Shown here piece by piece: positions 1-8,610 of a stretch of 27,825 nucleotides of DNA. Below the pieces are notes generated by a model. That model worked only from the letters and a program-made list of their open reading frames with translations. It was not told the DNA's origin and did not search any database. The stretch is from Bacillota bacterium. GTDB lineage: Bacteria; Bacillota_E; JAJZYS01; JAJYTV01. The position numbers and the translations under genes were made by a program. The stretch is taken from the NCBI GenBank assembly GCA_021845645.1, contig JAJZVM010000045.1, forward strand, positions 1 to 27,825, in the 5' to 3' direction. Numbering within the stretch: the first letter of the stretch is position 1; each line of letters starts with the position of its first letter.

Positions 1-86
1 AAAATCCCAGGCCGTCACGAGACCACCCCTGCACTAGCATGACCAGGGCCGGCAGCGACTAGCGACCTCTGGGCGTCGCTCCGCGG

Positions 87-1331
87 TCAGCCTTGCAGCG
101 GCGTGGCCCACCTGCCCTGGCGGAAGACGGGCGCCTCTGCCCCTTGGGTGGTGGTCGCCATGATCTCGAGTTCCGGCGAGCCGATCATGAAGTCCATGTG
201 GACGAGGCTCGCGTTGCCGCCCTTGGCCAGGAGATCCTCATCGGACTGAACCTCGCCGCCATCGGTGAGGCAGGTGGGGTAGGCAGCGCCGATGGCGAGG
301 TGGCACGAGGCGTTCTCGTCGAAGAGGGTGTTGTAGAACAGGATGCCGGACGTCGAGATGGGGGAGTCCACAGGCACCAGAGCAACCTCGCCGAGATAGT
401 GCGACCCCTCGTCGGTCTCGATCACGTCGCGCAGCGCGGCTTCGCCGGAGCTGGCGCGGAAGTCGGCGATGCGCCCCGCCTTGAACGTGAACTCCATGCC
501 GTCGATGAGCTGTCCGGCGTAGGACAGGCTGCGCGTGCTGCGCACCGTGCCCTCGACGCCGCCGCGCAGCGGCAGGGTGAAGGTCTCCTCCGTCGGGATG
601 TTCGGCGACGTGGGATAGCCGACGGCCCGGGCTTGGCCCGAAGCGACCCATTGGTGCGTCGGAGGGAGCTCGATCGTCAGGTCTGTGCCTGGCGCCTTGT
701 AGTGCAGGCTGCGGATGCCGAGGCCGTTTAGCCAGCTCTTGCGCGCCTGGAGGTTGCGGATGTGGGCGTGCCAGGCCCCGACAGGGTCCGGTCCGTCGGC
801 GCGGCTCGTGCGCAGGATCGCCTGCCAGAGCGCTGCCTCGGCCTCCGCCTGCGGCAGGTCGGGGAAGACCTTGCGGGCCCAGGCCGGCGTGGGAGCGGCA
901 ACGATGGACCAGGCGACGCGGTGGGACATCTGCAGGCGCATGAAGGACTGCAGGGCCTTCTGGGCGGCGCGCCGCGACAGCGTGACCCGCTCGGGCGGGA
1001 TGCCCTGCAGGTTGTCAGGATCGCCACCGATGATCGACAGGAAGGCGGAGCCCCGCTCGGCCTCCTGCGTCAGGCCATCGGCGAGCCACTGGGGGAACTC
1101 GCTGAGCGCCTCTTCGGGTGCCATCTCGAAGCCTATCCGCTCCAGGCCCTCGTCGCTGAACAGCGTCCGGACGCTGCGGGCTCCGGCGGCGTATGCCGCT
1201 CTGGTGACCGCCCTGGCGGCAGCTGCCTGCGTCGCGGGAGCCAAGATAACGAGGTTCTGGCTGGGTTGCAGGTTCACTCCCACGTGGACTCCAACCTGCG
1301 CGAGGGAGCTGAAGTCCTCTTCGCTAAGCGT
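87..1331 (-). CDS. M29-family metallo-aminopeptidase (AmpS/PepS-like)
   Basis: Likely removes N-terminal residues from peptides in the cytoplasm using two metal ions. The family block [13 protein letters not shown] is present. C-terminal metal-ligand segments [26 protein letters not shown] and VHMDFMIGS carry the expected Glu, His, Tyr and Asp residues. The frame is open to a TTG at 1544, but the first ~70 residues of that reading are not protein-like and exceed the usual ~410 aa. Family alignment puts the start near GVNLQPSQ. The best-placed codon is ACG at 1331, with a GGAAGGAG ribosome site about 10 nt upstream, giving 414 aa. A CTG at 1340 is closer to that site. No ATG, GTG or TTG lies between 1331 and the implausible extension. 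The gene is divergent from the MFS/lyase/kinase unit. Family call is firm; the start is uncertain. Confidence 0.85.
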   Translation of the reverse strand, partial: TLSEEDFSSLAQVGVHVGVNLQPSQNLVILAPATQAAAARAVTRAAYAAGARSVRTLFSDEGLERIGFEMAPEEALSEFPQWLADGLTQEAERGSAFLSIIGGDPDNLQGIPPERVTLSRRAAQKALQSFMRLQMSHRVAWSIVAAPTPAWARKVFPDLPQAEAEAALWQAILRTSRADGPDPVGAWHAHIRNLQARKSWLNGLGIRSLHYKAPGTDLTIELPPTHQWVASGQARAVGYPTSPNIPTEETFTLPLRGGVEGTVRSTRSLSYAGQLIDGMEFTFKAGRIADFRASSGEAALRDVIETDEGSHYLGEVALVPVDSPISTSGILFYNTLFDENASCHLAIGAAYPTCLTDGGEVQSDEDLLAKGGNASLVHMDFMIGSPELEIMATTTQGAEAPVFRQGRWATPLQG

Positions 1332-1567
1332 CTCGACCAGACTCCTTCCAGGAACTGAGCTTTGGATGCTATTTGGCAGAAGCGGCTCTGGTACCTGCCT
1401 CCCGTACGGCCCGCGCGCGCAAATCCGGCCGCATCCGCTGGCTCCGGATGAGGTTCGCTGCCACTCGACGAGGTATAGGGACGGGAGAGGCGAAAACACC
1501 CAAGGCTTGGCTGCATGCCCGCCCCGTGCCATTCCAGATGCCAACTCAGCGATGGAGGAGGAGAGCC

Positions 1568-2764
1568 ATGAAAAGTCGCTGGGCGATTCTCGCGGCGTAC
1601 GGTCTGCTCGCCGCGGCCACCCAGATGCTCTGGATCACGTTCGCGCCGATCACGACGCAGGTGGCGGGGGTGCTACACGCCGGTGTCGGAGCGGTCGGAA
1701 ACCTGGCGGCGATCTTTCCGCTCATCTACGTCGTGCTTGCCCTGCCAACCGGCCGCTGGCTGGACCGCAGCTTCGCCGCCGCCCTGCGCACAGGCGCCAT
1801 GCTCACGGGCCTGGGCGGTCTCATGCGTCTAATCATGCCGCACTCTTTCGACTGGCAGATCTTTGCGCAGGTTGTCATCGCGGCGGGACAGCCGCTCGTG
1901 CTGAACGGCATCACGAAGCTCGCCGCCCGCTATTTCCCCGAAGCAGAGCGGGCGACGGCGATCGGCCTCGGCACGGTGGCGCTGTTCCTCGGCATCATGA
2001 TCGCGATGGCTCTCGGACCCCTCCTGTTCTCGGTCGGCGGCATTTCGCTGCTGCTCTGGGTGGAAGGGCTCTTCGGCGCAGTCGGCGCGCTGGCGCTCGT
2101 GCTCGCTGTCGCCCGCCCGCCCTCCTTCGCCGATCCGGCACCCGCGCAGGGGAGCGTCTGGCTGCCCAAGGAGCCCCTGCTCTGGAAGCTCGGAGCGCTG
2201 CTCTTCGTCGGCATGGGCATCTACAACGCATTCGCGACCTGACTCCAGCCCATTCTGGCGCGCTTTGGCCAAGGTGCCCTGGCAGGGGACCTCCTGGCTC
2301 TGATGACGCTCACGGGCATCGTCGGCGCAGGCGTTCTGCCGCCGATCGTCGCGAAGCGGTCGCTGCGCCGGCCGATGCTGGCGTTCGCGGTCCTGTGGAC
2401 CCTGCTGACGGCGCTTGCGATCGACTGGCGCCAGTCCGCCTACTGGCTCGTCTTCTGGCTGGGGGTCGAGGGTCTCGTGCTGCTTGCGAGCCTGCCCGTT
2501 GTGCTCGACTGGGCGGAGGTGCACGTGGGACAGGGCAACCAGGGACACGCCGTGGGCTTCCTGATGCTTGCGGGCAACCTGGGCGGCTTCGTGCTCGTCG
2601 TTGCCATGACACCCATGGTGGCAAGTCCGCATCTCGCCCTCGGTTTCGTCGCGGTCGTGGCCCTGCTCGGACTGGCGGTCGCCTGGCTGCTGCCCAGGCA
2701 GGCGCAGGCGACTCCCCGCGCGGGCACGGCTCTTTCCGACGCATCTGGAGGAGGCATATCGTGA
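1568..2764 (+). pseudogene. MFS permease interrupted by an in-frame TGA
   Basis: A major facilitator superfamily transporter of about 398 codons, resembling the CynX/NimT-like group. The ATG at 1568 follows a GGAGGAGGAGAG ribosome site. The N-terminal half has several hydrophobic helices and the loop [10 protein letters not shown]. Reading stops at TGA 2240-2242 after GIYNAFAT, but the same frame continues without a gap as [18 protein letters not shown] and further helices to 2764. The context (FAT-stop-LQPIL) suggests a TGG tryptophan changed to TGA. This is therefore a nonsense mutation, a sequencing error, or a readthrough site. General TGA recoding is unlikely because neighbouring genes end normally at TGA. 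The last codons overlap the next gene by GTGA, so loss of translation here could reduce translation downstream. The substrate is unknown and presumably feeds the next two enzymes. Confidence 0.8.
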
Positions 2765-4167
2765 GCGGAGAGGACATCCTGGGGCAGCTCGAGAGGCAGC
2801 TCAAGCCGTACCGCGGCTCGGTGGAGACATTCGCTGCGATGCCGCGGCAGGGGCGGGGAGAGGGGGAGATCCTGGCCCTGCTCGATAGCCTGCAGGCGCG
2901 GGAGGAGCCGCGCTGGCGCAACGGCTACGCGTCGGGCGCCGTCTACCACGGCGGCGTCGCGCATGCCGAGTTCCTGGCGAAGGCCTACGCCCTGCACGCC
3001 CAGAACAATCCGCTGCACCCGGACCTCTGGCCGAGTTCCACCAAGTTCGAGGCCGAGGTCGTGGCGATGACGGCCCACATGCTGTCGGGCGACGAGGTGG
3101 CCAAGGCGCGGCGCGGCAGCCGGGTGGTCGGCGCGGTCTCGACCGGCGGGACCGAGAGCATCCTGCTCGCGATGCTGGCCTATCGCGACTGGGGCCGGGC
3201 AAACGGCATCGCCGAGCCCGAGGTGATCGCGCCCGTCACGGCGCATGCCGCCTTCCGCAAGGCGGCCCACTTTTTCGGCATCCGCCTGGTGGAGGTCGGT
3301 GTGGACGAGGGGTTCCGCGCCGACGTCCAGGCGATGCGGGCCGCCCTCACGGAGCGGACGGTGGCCCTCGTCGGTTCGGCCCCGTCGTTTCCGCATGGCG
3401 CGATCGACCCGATCCCCGAGATCGCCGCGCTGGCCGAGGAGAAGGGCGTCGGCTGCCACGTCGACGCCTGCCTCGGCGGCTTTCTGCTGCCCTGGGCGGA
3501 GCGGCTCGGCTACCCGGTGCCGCCCTTCGACTTCCGCCTGCGGGGCGTCACCTCGATCTCGGTCGACACCCACAAGTACGGCTACGCGGCCAAGGGCACG
3601 TCGGTGATCCTCTACCGTTCCGAGGAGCTCTTCCACCACCAGTGCTACGCCGCCACCGACTGGCCGGGAGGGCTCTACGTCTCCTCAACCTTGCTCGGCA
3701 GCCGGCCGGGTGGCCTGATCGCAGCCGCGTGGGCATCGCTCGTGGCGACGGGCGAGGAGGGCTACCTGGCGGCCGCGGAGCAGATCCTTTCCGCCGCCGG
3801 GCGCATCAAGGCCGGGGTGCGGGCCATCCCCGACCTCAAGTTGCTGGGCGATCCGCTGTTTGTCGTGGCGGTCGGGTCCGACAGCCTCGACGTCTACAGG
3901 GTGATGGACCGCATGGCGGAGCGCGGCTGGAGCCTCAACGGCCTGCACCGCCCAGCCGCGTTCCACATCGCAGTTACGCGCCGCCACGCCGAGCCGGGCG
4001 TGACCGACCGCTTCCTCGAGGACCTGCAGCGGTCCGTGCAGGAGGTGCGCCAGAATCCGGTAGCGGAGGGCGGCATGGCGCCGCTCTACGGACTCGCGGC
4101 GGTTGCGCCGGGCGAGCTGGTGCAAGGCCTGCTCGAAGCCTATATCGACGTGCTCTACGAGGTGTGA
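2761..4167 (+). CDS. PLP-dependent sphingosine-1-phosphate lyase-like enzyme
   Basis: A group II PLP-dependent lyase of 468 aa. The closest pattern I recognise is bacterial sphingosine-1-phosphate lyase, which cleaves a phosphorylated 2-amino-3-hydroxy compound to an aldehyde and phosphoethanolamine. Visible landmarks are [11 protein letters not shown] (cofactor phosphate binding), [50 protein letters not shown] with the Schiff-base lysine at about residue 272, WPGGLY and GSRPGGL. There is no N-terminal membrane anchor, as expected for bacterial soluble forms. The GTG start at 2761 follows AGGAGG and overlaps the permease stop. The end overlaps the kinase start in the same way. With a permease and a sugar-type kinase beside it, the true substrate may be an amino polyol or amino-sugar phosphate instead of a sphingoid base. 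That last point is inference. Confidence 0.87.
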   Translation: MSGEDILGQLERQLKPYRGSVETFAAMPRQGRGEGEILALLDSLQAREEPRWRNGYASGAVYHGGVAHAEFLAKAYALHAQNNPLHPDLWPSSTKFEAEVVAMTAHMLSGDEVAKARRGSRVVGAVSTGGTESILLAMLAYRDWGRANGIAEPEVIAPVTAHAAFRKAAHFFGIRLVEVGVDEGFRADVQAMRAALTERTVALVGSAPSFPHGAIDPIPEIAALAEEKGVGCHVDACLGGFLLPWAERLGYPVPPFDFRLRGVTSISVDTHKYGYAAKGTSVILYRSEELFHHQCYAATDWPGGLYVSSTLLGSRPGGLIAAAWASLVATGEEGYLAAAEQILSAAGRIKAGVRAIPDLKLLGDPLFVVAVGSDSLDVYRVMDRMAERGWSLNGLHRPAAFHIAVTRRHAEPGVTDRFLEDLQRSVQEVRQNPVAEGGMAPLYGLAAVAPGELVQGLLEAYIDVLYEV

Positions 4168-5741
4168 CGGTGGGCAGGAAATGCGTGCTCGCGATCGATC
4201 TGGGCACCTCGGCTTGCAAAGTGGCGCTTGTCTCCCTCGACGGCCAGGTGCTCGACGTGGCGTCCGGCGAGTATCCCCTGTCGCTCCTGCCAGGCGGTGG
4301 GGCGGAGCAGGATCCTGAGCTCTGGTGGTCGGCCATTCGCGGCGCGACGGGCAAGCTCTGGGCTCGCGGCGCGGCCGCGCCCCAGGATGTGCAAGGGATC
4401 GGTTGCACCGCGCAGTGGTCCGGCACGCTTGCGGTCGACGCCACGGGCCGGGCCCTCCGGCCGGCGATCATCTGGATGGACGCGCGCGGCGCCTCCCGTG
4501 TGCGGGAGAAGACGGGCGGCTGGCCAGCCGTCGCCGGCTACGGCCCTTTGCCGCTCGTGCGCTGGCTCGGGCGCACGGGCGGCATCCCGGCGAGGTCGGG
4601 CAAGGACTCGATCGCGCACATCCTGTATTTGCAGGCCGAGGAGCACGCCATCTACGAGAGGGCGGCGTGCTTCCTCGAACCGAAGGACTACCTGAACGCC
4701 CGCCTCACGGGGCGGCTCGCGGCCACCTTCGACTCGATCGCCCTGCACTGGGTCACCGACAACCGCGCCCCCGCGAACATCCGCTACGACAGGGCTCTCA
4801 TCGGTCTGCTCGGCGTGGACGGACGCAAGCTGCCACCGCTTCTGCGCTCGACCGACGTAGTCGGCAGCCTGTCCGAAGCGGCGGCGCAGGATCTTGGCCT
4901 TTCCCCGGGTCTGCCGGTCGCGGGTGGATCTCCCGATGTGCAGTCGGCCGCGATCGGCTCCGGAGCGACCCGCGACTACGAGCCGCACCTCTACCTCGGC
5001 ACGTCTTCCTGGCTCACCTGCCACGTGCCGCGCAAGAAGACCGACATCGCCCACAACATGGCGACCCTGCCGTCCGCCATCCCAGGCCGGTACTTCGTCG
5101 CGAACGAGCAGGAGACTGCGGGCGCGTGTCTCACCTTCCTGCGCGACAACATGCTCTACCACGTCGACGAACTCGAGACCCCCAGCGCGCCGGAAGACGC
5201 GCTGCAACGCCTCGACAGGGTGGCGGAGAGCGCCCCGCCGGGGGCCGGTGGCGTGCTCTTCACGCCCTGGCTGTACGGTGAGCGCACGCCGATCGAGGAC
5301 CACCAGGTGCGGGGCGGTTTCTACAACATTTCCCTCACCACGAGGCGCCCCGAGATGGTGCGCGCCGTTCTCGAAGGCGTCGCGCTGAACAGTCGCTGGC
5401 TGCTCGAGGCGATGGACGGCTTCACGGGGCGCACCCTGGACCCGATCCGCTTCATCGGCGGCGGCGCCCGCTCCGAAGTGTGGTGCCAGATCATGGCCGA
5501 CGTGCTCGGACGGCGCATCGACCAGACGGAATCGCCTTTGCAGGCCAATGTGCGGGGAGCGGGGGCGATTGCCCTGGTTGCCCTTGGCCGCGCGACGTTT
5601 GAGGAGATGGCGCCGCGGGTGCGCATCAGCCATTCCTACACGCCGCGCTCCGAGGCGAGACAGGTGTACGACCGTGCCTACGCGGCGTTCCGCGAGATCT
5701 ATCGGCGCAACCGCCCTATCTACCGCCGTTTGAACGGCTGA
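4164..5741 (+). CDS. FGGY-family carbohydrate kinase (xylulokinase-like)
   Basis: An ATP-dependent sugar or polyol kinase of 525 aa. The N-terminal FGGY domain begins with [18 protein letters not shown], the phosphate-binding loop. The catalytic-base region is [14 protein letters not shown], with Asp near residue 258. The C-terminal domain has [26 protein letters not shown] and [20 protein letters not shown], typical of xylulokinase-like members. The GTG at 4164 overlaps the lyase stop (GTGA); a GTG at 4170 is an alternative. The usual length for the family is ~500 aa, so this appears full length. In context it probably phosphorylates the compound that the adjacent PLP lyase cleaves, or a product of it. 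The exact sugar cannot be read from sequence. No convincing terminator follows. Confidence 0.9.
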   Translation: MTVGRKCVLAIDLGTSACKVALVSLDGQVLDVASGEYPLSLLPGGGAEQDPELWWSAIRGATGKLWARGAAAPQDVQGIGCTAQWSGTLAVDATGRALRPAIIWMDARGASRVREKTGGWPAVAGYGPLPLVRWLGRTGGIPARSGKDSIAHILYLQAEEHAIYERAACFLEPKDYLNARLTGRLAATFDSIALHWVTDNRAPANIRYDRALIGLLGVDGRKLPPLLRSTDVVGSLSEAAAQDLGLSPGLPVAGGSPDVQSAAIGSGATRDYEPHLYLGTSSWLTCHVPRKKTDIAHNMATLPSAIPGRYFVANEQETAGACLTFLRDNMLYHVDELETPSAPEDALQRLDRVAESAPPGAGGVLFTPWLYGERTPIEDHQVRGGFYNISLTTRRPEMVRAVLEGVALNSRWLLEAMDGFTGRTLDPIRFIGGGARSEVWCQIMADVLGRRIDQTESPLQANVRGAGAIALVALGRATFEEMAPRVRISHSYTPRSEARQVYDRAYAAFREIYRRNRPIYRRLNG

Positions 5742-5867
5742 GAAATGGTCTTGGGTCGCTGCCGCTGATGCGACGGCACCGAGACTGGGGCTCGAGCGCC
5801 AGGTGGACTGCCTTCTCTGCGCGCAGCAGCGTTGTGGCGTAGAGGTGTCCCGATGTCGGACTGCCTT

Positions 5868-6044
5868 GCCCAGACAGATCTCGGTGCAACCGACGACCAC
5901 GCCCTGCACCCCCTGCAGGGCGTGGTCGTCCATGATCCGCAGGAAGGCTGCGCGCGACTCGATCAAGCGGAGGCTGGCCGCCGCGAGCCCTTCGCGATCG
6001 AACAGCTGCTCCAGCGTGTAGATCGTGCCGAGCAGGGCCGGTCC
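5868..6044 (-). pseudogene. Remnant of an Asp/Glu/hydantoin racemase-family gene
   Basis: Minus-strand translation gives GPALLGTIYTLEQLFDREGL, then ESRAAFLRIMDDHALQGVQG and VVVGCTEICLG. The first part matches the LLGTxxTMEQxFY block of aspartate racemases. The second matches their C-terminal region around the catalytic Cys in GCTEI. In intact enzymes these blocks are separated by roughly 30 more residues. Those are missing here, and neither the N-terminal half nor a start codon can be found. I read this as a decayed, internally deleted racemase gene lying between two active transcription units. It explains much of the otherwise gene-free stretch 5742-6248. A chance resemblance is unlikely given two blocks in the right order, but this rests on recall of the family pattern only. 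Confidence 0.6.
5892..5930. repeat. Perfect 17-bp inverted repeat with 5-nt loop
   Basis: The left arm 5892-5908 (GACGACCACGCCCTGCA) and right arm 5914-5930 are perfect reverse complements around a CCCCC loop. It lies inside the racemase remnant and downstream of the kinase. No T-tract follows on the plus strand within 10 nt, so it is not a classic terminator. It could still stop or stabilise the upstream mRNA, or have arisen from a local inverted duplication within the decayed gene. Confidence 0.85.
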
Positions 6045-6240
6045 TGCCCAGGGGACCTTGGGCGTGCTGCCTTCACGCTTCGCGTTTCCCGGGCCCGGCC
6101 GCGGGCCGCGCATGGTGTCGAATTGCCGACAGCCCCTTGCGGCGGGGGTGTAAGAGAGTAAAACGACCGCAATCGACAGAGATCGACAGGAAAGCCAAAA
6201 GCAAGCGCGTTTGAAAACTACCTGGGTCAGCGGAAAAGGA

Positions 6241-6289
6241 TTGACAGAATGGTTGCAGAATGGCATACAGAATACAAAATACGGCATAC
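6241..6289 (+). promoter_or_regulatory. Candidate promoter with tandem GGCATAC repeats
   Basis: TTGACA at 6241-6246 is a perfect -35 hexamer. A weak -10 (CATACA or TACAGA) follows at 17-19 nt. GGCATAC occurs at 6262-6268 and again at 6283-6289, a 21-bp period that places both on the same helix face, as expected for a dimeric or tandem regulator. The A/T-rich stretch 6200-6290 stands out from the GC-rich surroundings. If this promoter is used, the cupin would start at GTG 6309 and not at ATG 6249. Confidence 0.4.
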
Positions 6290-6914
6290 CAAGGGGGCAA
6301 CGACCAGCGTGGCTGATACCTACGAGAACGACCCGTACAAAGACCATCCGGAAGACGACCCGCGTCGCCAAGGAAAGATGCACTATCACGAATACGAGGT
6401 GCGGCCGATCGAGGTGGCCCGCATTGTGCACCAGAACCCGGTGGGTGACCTCTTCGAGCTCAAGGAGCGCCACCACAAGGGCGCGGACGTCCAGCTGCCA
6501 TTGCGCACGATTCAATTGCACGTGTCGCAGCTGCTCGCCGGCGAGATGACGCGGATGCACAAGCACCACAACGAGGCTGCGATCTATGTCATCGAGGGGA
6601 AGGGATACTCCCTGGTCCAGGGCGTGAGATACGACTGGCAGCAGGGCGATTTCCTCTACATGCCGAGCATGACCTGGCACCAGCACTTCAACGAGGGGCC
6701 CGACCGAGCGGTCTATCTCGGCATCACCAACAAGCGGATGCTGGACTGGCTTGGCCTCGACCGCCGGGTGGAGGCGGGCATCAACATGACGGACGAGCAG
6801 GTGCAGAAGGAGATCGAGACGGTGCAGCCGTCGCCCTACTCGTGGTACAGCATCACACCCGAAGGCGGTGTGCGCTTCGGGCCGCCCGGCTTCATCAAGC
6901 ACGAAGGCGACTGA
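6249..6914 (+). CDS. Cupin-domain protein (gentisate dioxygenase-like fold)
   Basis: A 221-aa single-cupin protein. Cupin motif 1 is GEMTRMHKHHNEAAIYVIEG (about residues 98-117), with metal-binding His and Glu. Motif 2 is GDFLYMPSMTWHQHFNEG (133-150), with His143/145. Cupins of this type bind Fe, Mn or Ni and may be dioxygenases, isomerases or carboxylate-binding proteins; which one cannot be told here. Two starts are possible. ATG 6249 has AAAGGA 8 nt upstream. GTG 6309 (then MADTYENDPYKD..., 201 aa) has AGGGGG 11 nt upstream, and its N-terminus looks more natural. It heads a plus-strand run with TctA 46 nt downstream, so a role in metabolism of the carboxylate imported by TctACB is likely (inference). 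Confidence 0.82.
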   Translation: MVAEWHTEYKIRHTKGATTSVADTYENDPYKDHPEDDPRRQGKMHYHEYEVRPIEVARIVHQNPVGDLFELKERHHKGADVQLPLRTIQLHVSQLLAGEMTRMHKHHNEAAIYVIEGKGYSLVQGVRYDWQQGDFLYMPSMTWHQHFNEGPDRAVYLGITNKRMLDWLGLDRRVEAGINMTDEQVQKEIETVQPSPYSWYSITPEGGVRFGPPGFIKHEGD

Positions 6915-6960
6915 CCGGCACACTGAAGCCCCACGGGGCAGGATGACGAGGTAGCCGCCG

Positions 6961-8514
6961 ATGCTGCACGCCGCATGGCTCGGGTTCATGTCCCTCTGGG
7001 CGCCGATGTCGATCGCCATGATGGTCATCGGGGTGGTTGTCGGCTTCGTTTTCGGTGCCACGCCAGGACTTGGCGGCAACATGTACCTCGCCGTGCTGCT
7101 GCCGTTCGTGTACAAGCTGAGCCCTCCAGCGGCCTTCGCCTTGCTGCTGGGGGGCCATTCGGCCATCACGTTCGGCGGCGCGGCGAGCGCGATCCTGATC
7201 AACACCCCTGGCACAGGGGACTGCATCTCCACCACCTGGGACGGCTATCCGCTGTCTCAGCAAGGACACGCCGGACGGGCGATTGGCGCCGCGAGCACCG
7301 CTTCCGCTCTTGGCGGACTGTTCGGCGTCGCGGTGCTGATCGTTGTGATCCCGCTCGTGAGCCGCATCATCAGCGCTTTCGGCCCGCCCGAGATGCTGTC
7401 GATGGCCCTTGTCGGCATCGCCATGGTCGGGTTCATCTCGCAGGGCTCGTTGTCGAAGGGCCTGATCGCCGGCGGTCTCGGCCTGCTTCTGTCCTTCATC
7501 GGAACCGATCCGATCACAGGCGAGACGCGCTTCACGTTTGGCAGCCTGTTCCTGCAGGACGGACTCGATTTCGCGGTCGCCATCATCGGCCTCTTCGGCA
7601 TCGCCGGTGTCCTGGACCTCTTGATCAGCGGGCGGAAGTCGGTTGCGGAGACCGACGTCCCCTCGAGTGGCGACAGCACCCTGAGCGGCATCGGCGATGT
7701 GCTGCGAAACTGGCGGCTACTGCTGCAGAGCAGTTCGCTCGGGGCTCTGCTCGGCCCGATACCGGGAGTGGGCGGCAGCATCACGAACGTTATGGCGTAC
7801 GCCCTCGCCCAGCGCACGTCCAAAGTGGGCCACCTGTTCGGCACGGGCCGGATCGAGGGGGTCATCGCGCCGCAGAGCGCCGACAATTCGAAAGAAGCGG
7901 GCGCGATCATACCGACCGTCGCCTTGGGTATTCCCGGATCGAGCGCCATGGCGATCTTCCTCGGCGCCTTCTACATTCTCGGCCTGCAGCCTGGGCCGCA
8001 GATGCTGACCACCCACGCGGACATCACGTTCTCGCTTGTGTGGATCCTCGCGGTGGCCAACGTGCTGACCGGCATCCTGGCGCTCGCCGCGGGCGGTCAG
8101 CTGGTGCGCATCACGCGGATGCGCACGGCCTATCTCGCCACGGTGGTCCTGGTGATCGCCTTCGTCGGGGCGTACAGCCTGACCAACAGCTTCGACAGCG
8201 TCATCGCGGCCCTCGCGTTCGGTGTCGTCGGCGTCGTGATGAAGCGCTACGGCTTCTCCCGGCCAGCCCTCCTGATCGGGCTTCTCCTGGGATCCACGGC
8301 CGAGACCAACTTCATGGTCTCCTACCACGTGTGGGGCCTCGCGTTCCTGCTCAGACCGATCACCGTGATCATCCTCCTGGCGGGGATCGCGGGCCTGACG
8401 TACCCGACGCTCAAGAGCGCGGGCGGTCGATTGGTCGGCGCGGCGCGGCGCTCTTTAGGAGCCACGCGTGCAGTCGGTGCGACGGAAGGGAGTGACGACG
8501 GGGGATCGCCCTGA
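6961..8514 (+). CDS. tctA: Tripartite tricarboxylate transporter, large permease TctA
   Basis: The large membrane subunit of a TTT secondary carboxylate uptake system, 517 aa with about 11-12 hydrophobic segments. Signature regions are FGATPGLGGNMYLAVLLPF, GGHSAITFGGAASAILINTPG and the second-half repeat LLGPIPGVGGSITNVMAYALA with GIPGSSAMAIFLGAF. These two conserved loops are typical of TctA. ATG 6961 has GAGGT 8 nt upstream. It works with TctB and the periplasmic TctC encoded just downstream. The gene order A-C-B differs from the common C-B-A order. Family membership is certain; the substrate (citrate, tartrate, aromatic acid or other) is unknown. Confidence 0.95.
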   Translation: MLHAAWLGFMSLWAPMSIAMMVIGVVVGFVFGATPGLGGNMYLAVLLPFVYKLSPPAAFALLLGGHSAITFGGAASAILINTPGTGDCISTTWDGYPLSQQGHAGRAIGAASTASALGGLFGVAVLIVVIPLVSRIISAFGPPEMLSMALVGIAMVGFISQGSLSKGLIAGGLGLLLSFIGTDPITGETRFTFGSLFLQDGLDFAVAIIGLFGIAGVLDLLISGRKSVAETDVPSSGDSTLSGIGDVLRNWRLLLQSSSLGALLGPIPGVGGSITNVMAYALAQRTSKVGHLFGTGRIEGVIAPQSADNSKEAGAIIPTVALGIPGSSAMAIFLGAFYILGLQPGPQMLTTHADITFSLVWILAVANVLTGILALAAGGQLVRITRMRTAYLATVVLVIAFVGAYSLTNSFDSVIAALAFGVVGVVMKRYGFSRPALLIGLLLGSTAETNFMVSYHVWGLAFLLRPITVIILLAGIAGLTYPTLKSAGGRLVGAARRSLGATRAVGATEGSDDGGSP

Positions 8515-8610
8515 GCAAACGCTGCGTCACATGCGTCCTGTTCGTTGGCTGAAGAACTTCACGCAAGGGAGGGTAGCGACGCCGGGAAGATTCCGACGTC
8601 GTCGCACGAC

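Noticed and set aside
2240..2242. Genome-wide TGA recoding as explanation for the split permease
   Set aside because: Many genes in the window end properly at TGA, including the lyase, kinase, cupin, TctA and flavoprotein genes.
715..2760. Plus-strand open frame running into the lyase from far upstream
   Set aside because: It is antisense to the M29 gene and out of frame with the permease. The real lyase starts at GTG 2761 with its own ribosome site.
4155..7235. Very long minus-strand open frame (1026 codons)
   Set aside because: It is the antisense shadow of the kinase and cupin genes in GC-rich DNA. Only its short racemase-like stretch (5868-6044) has protein character.
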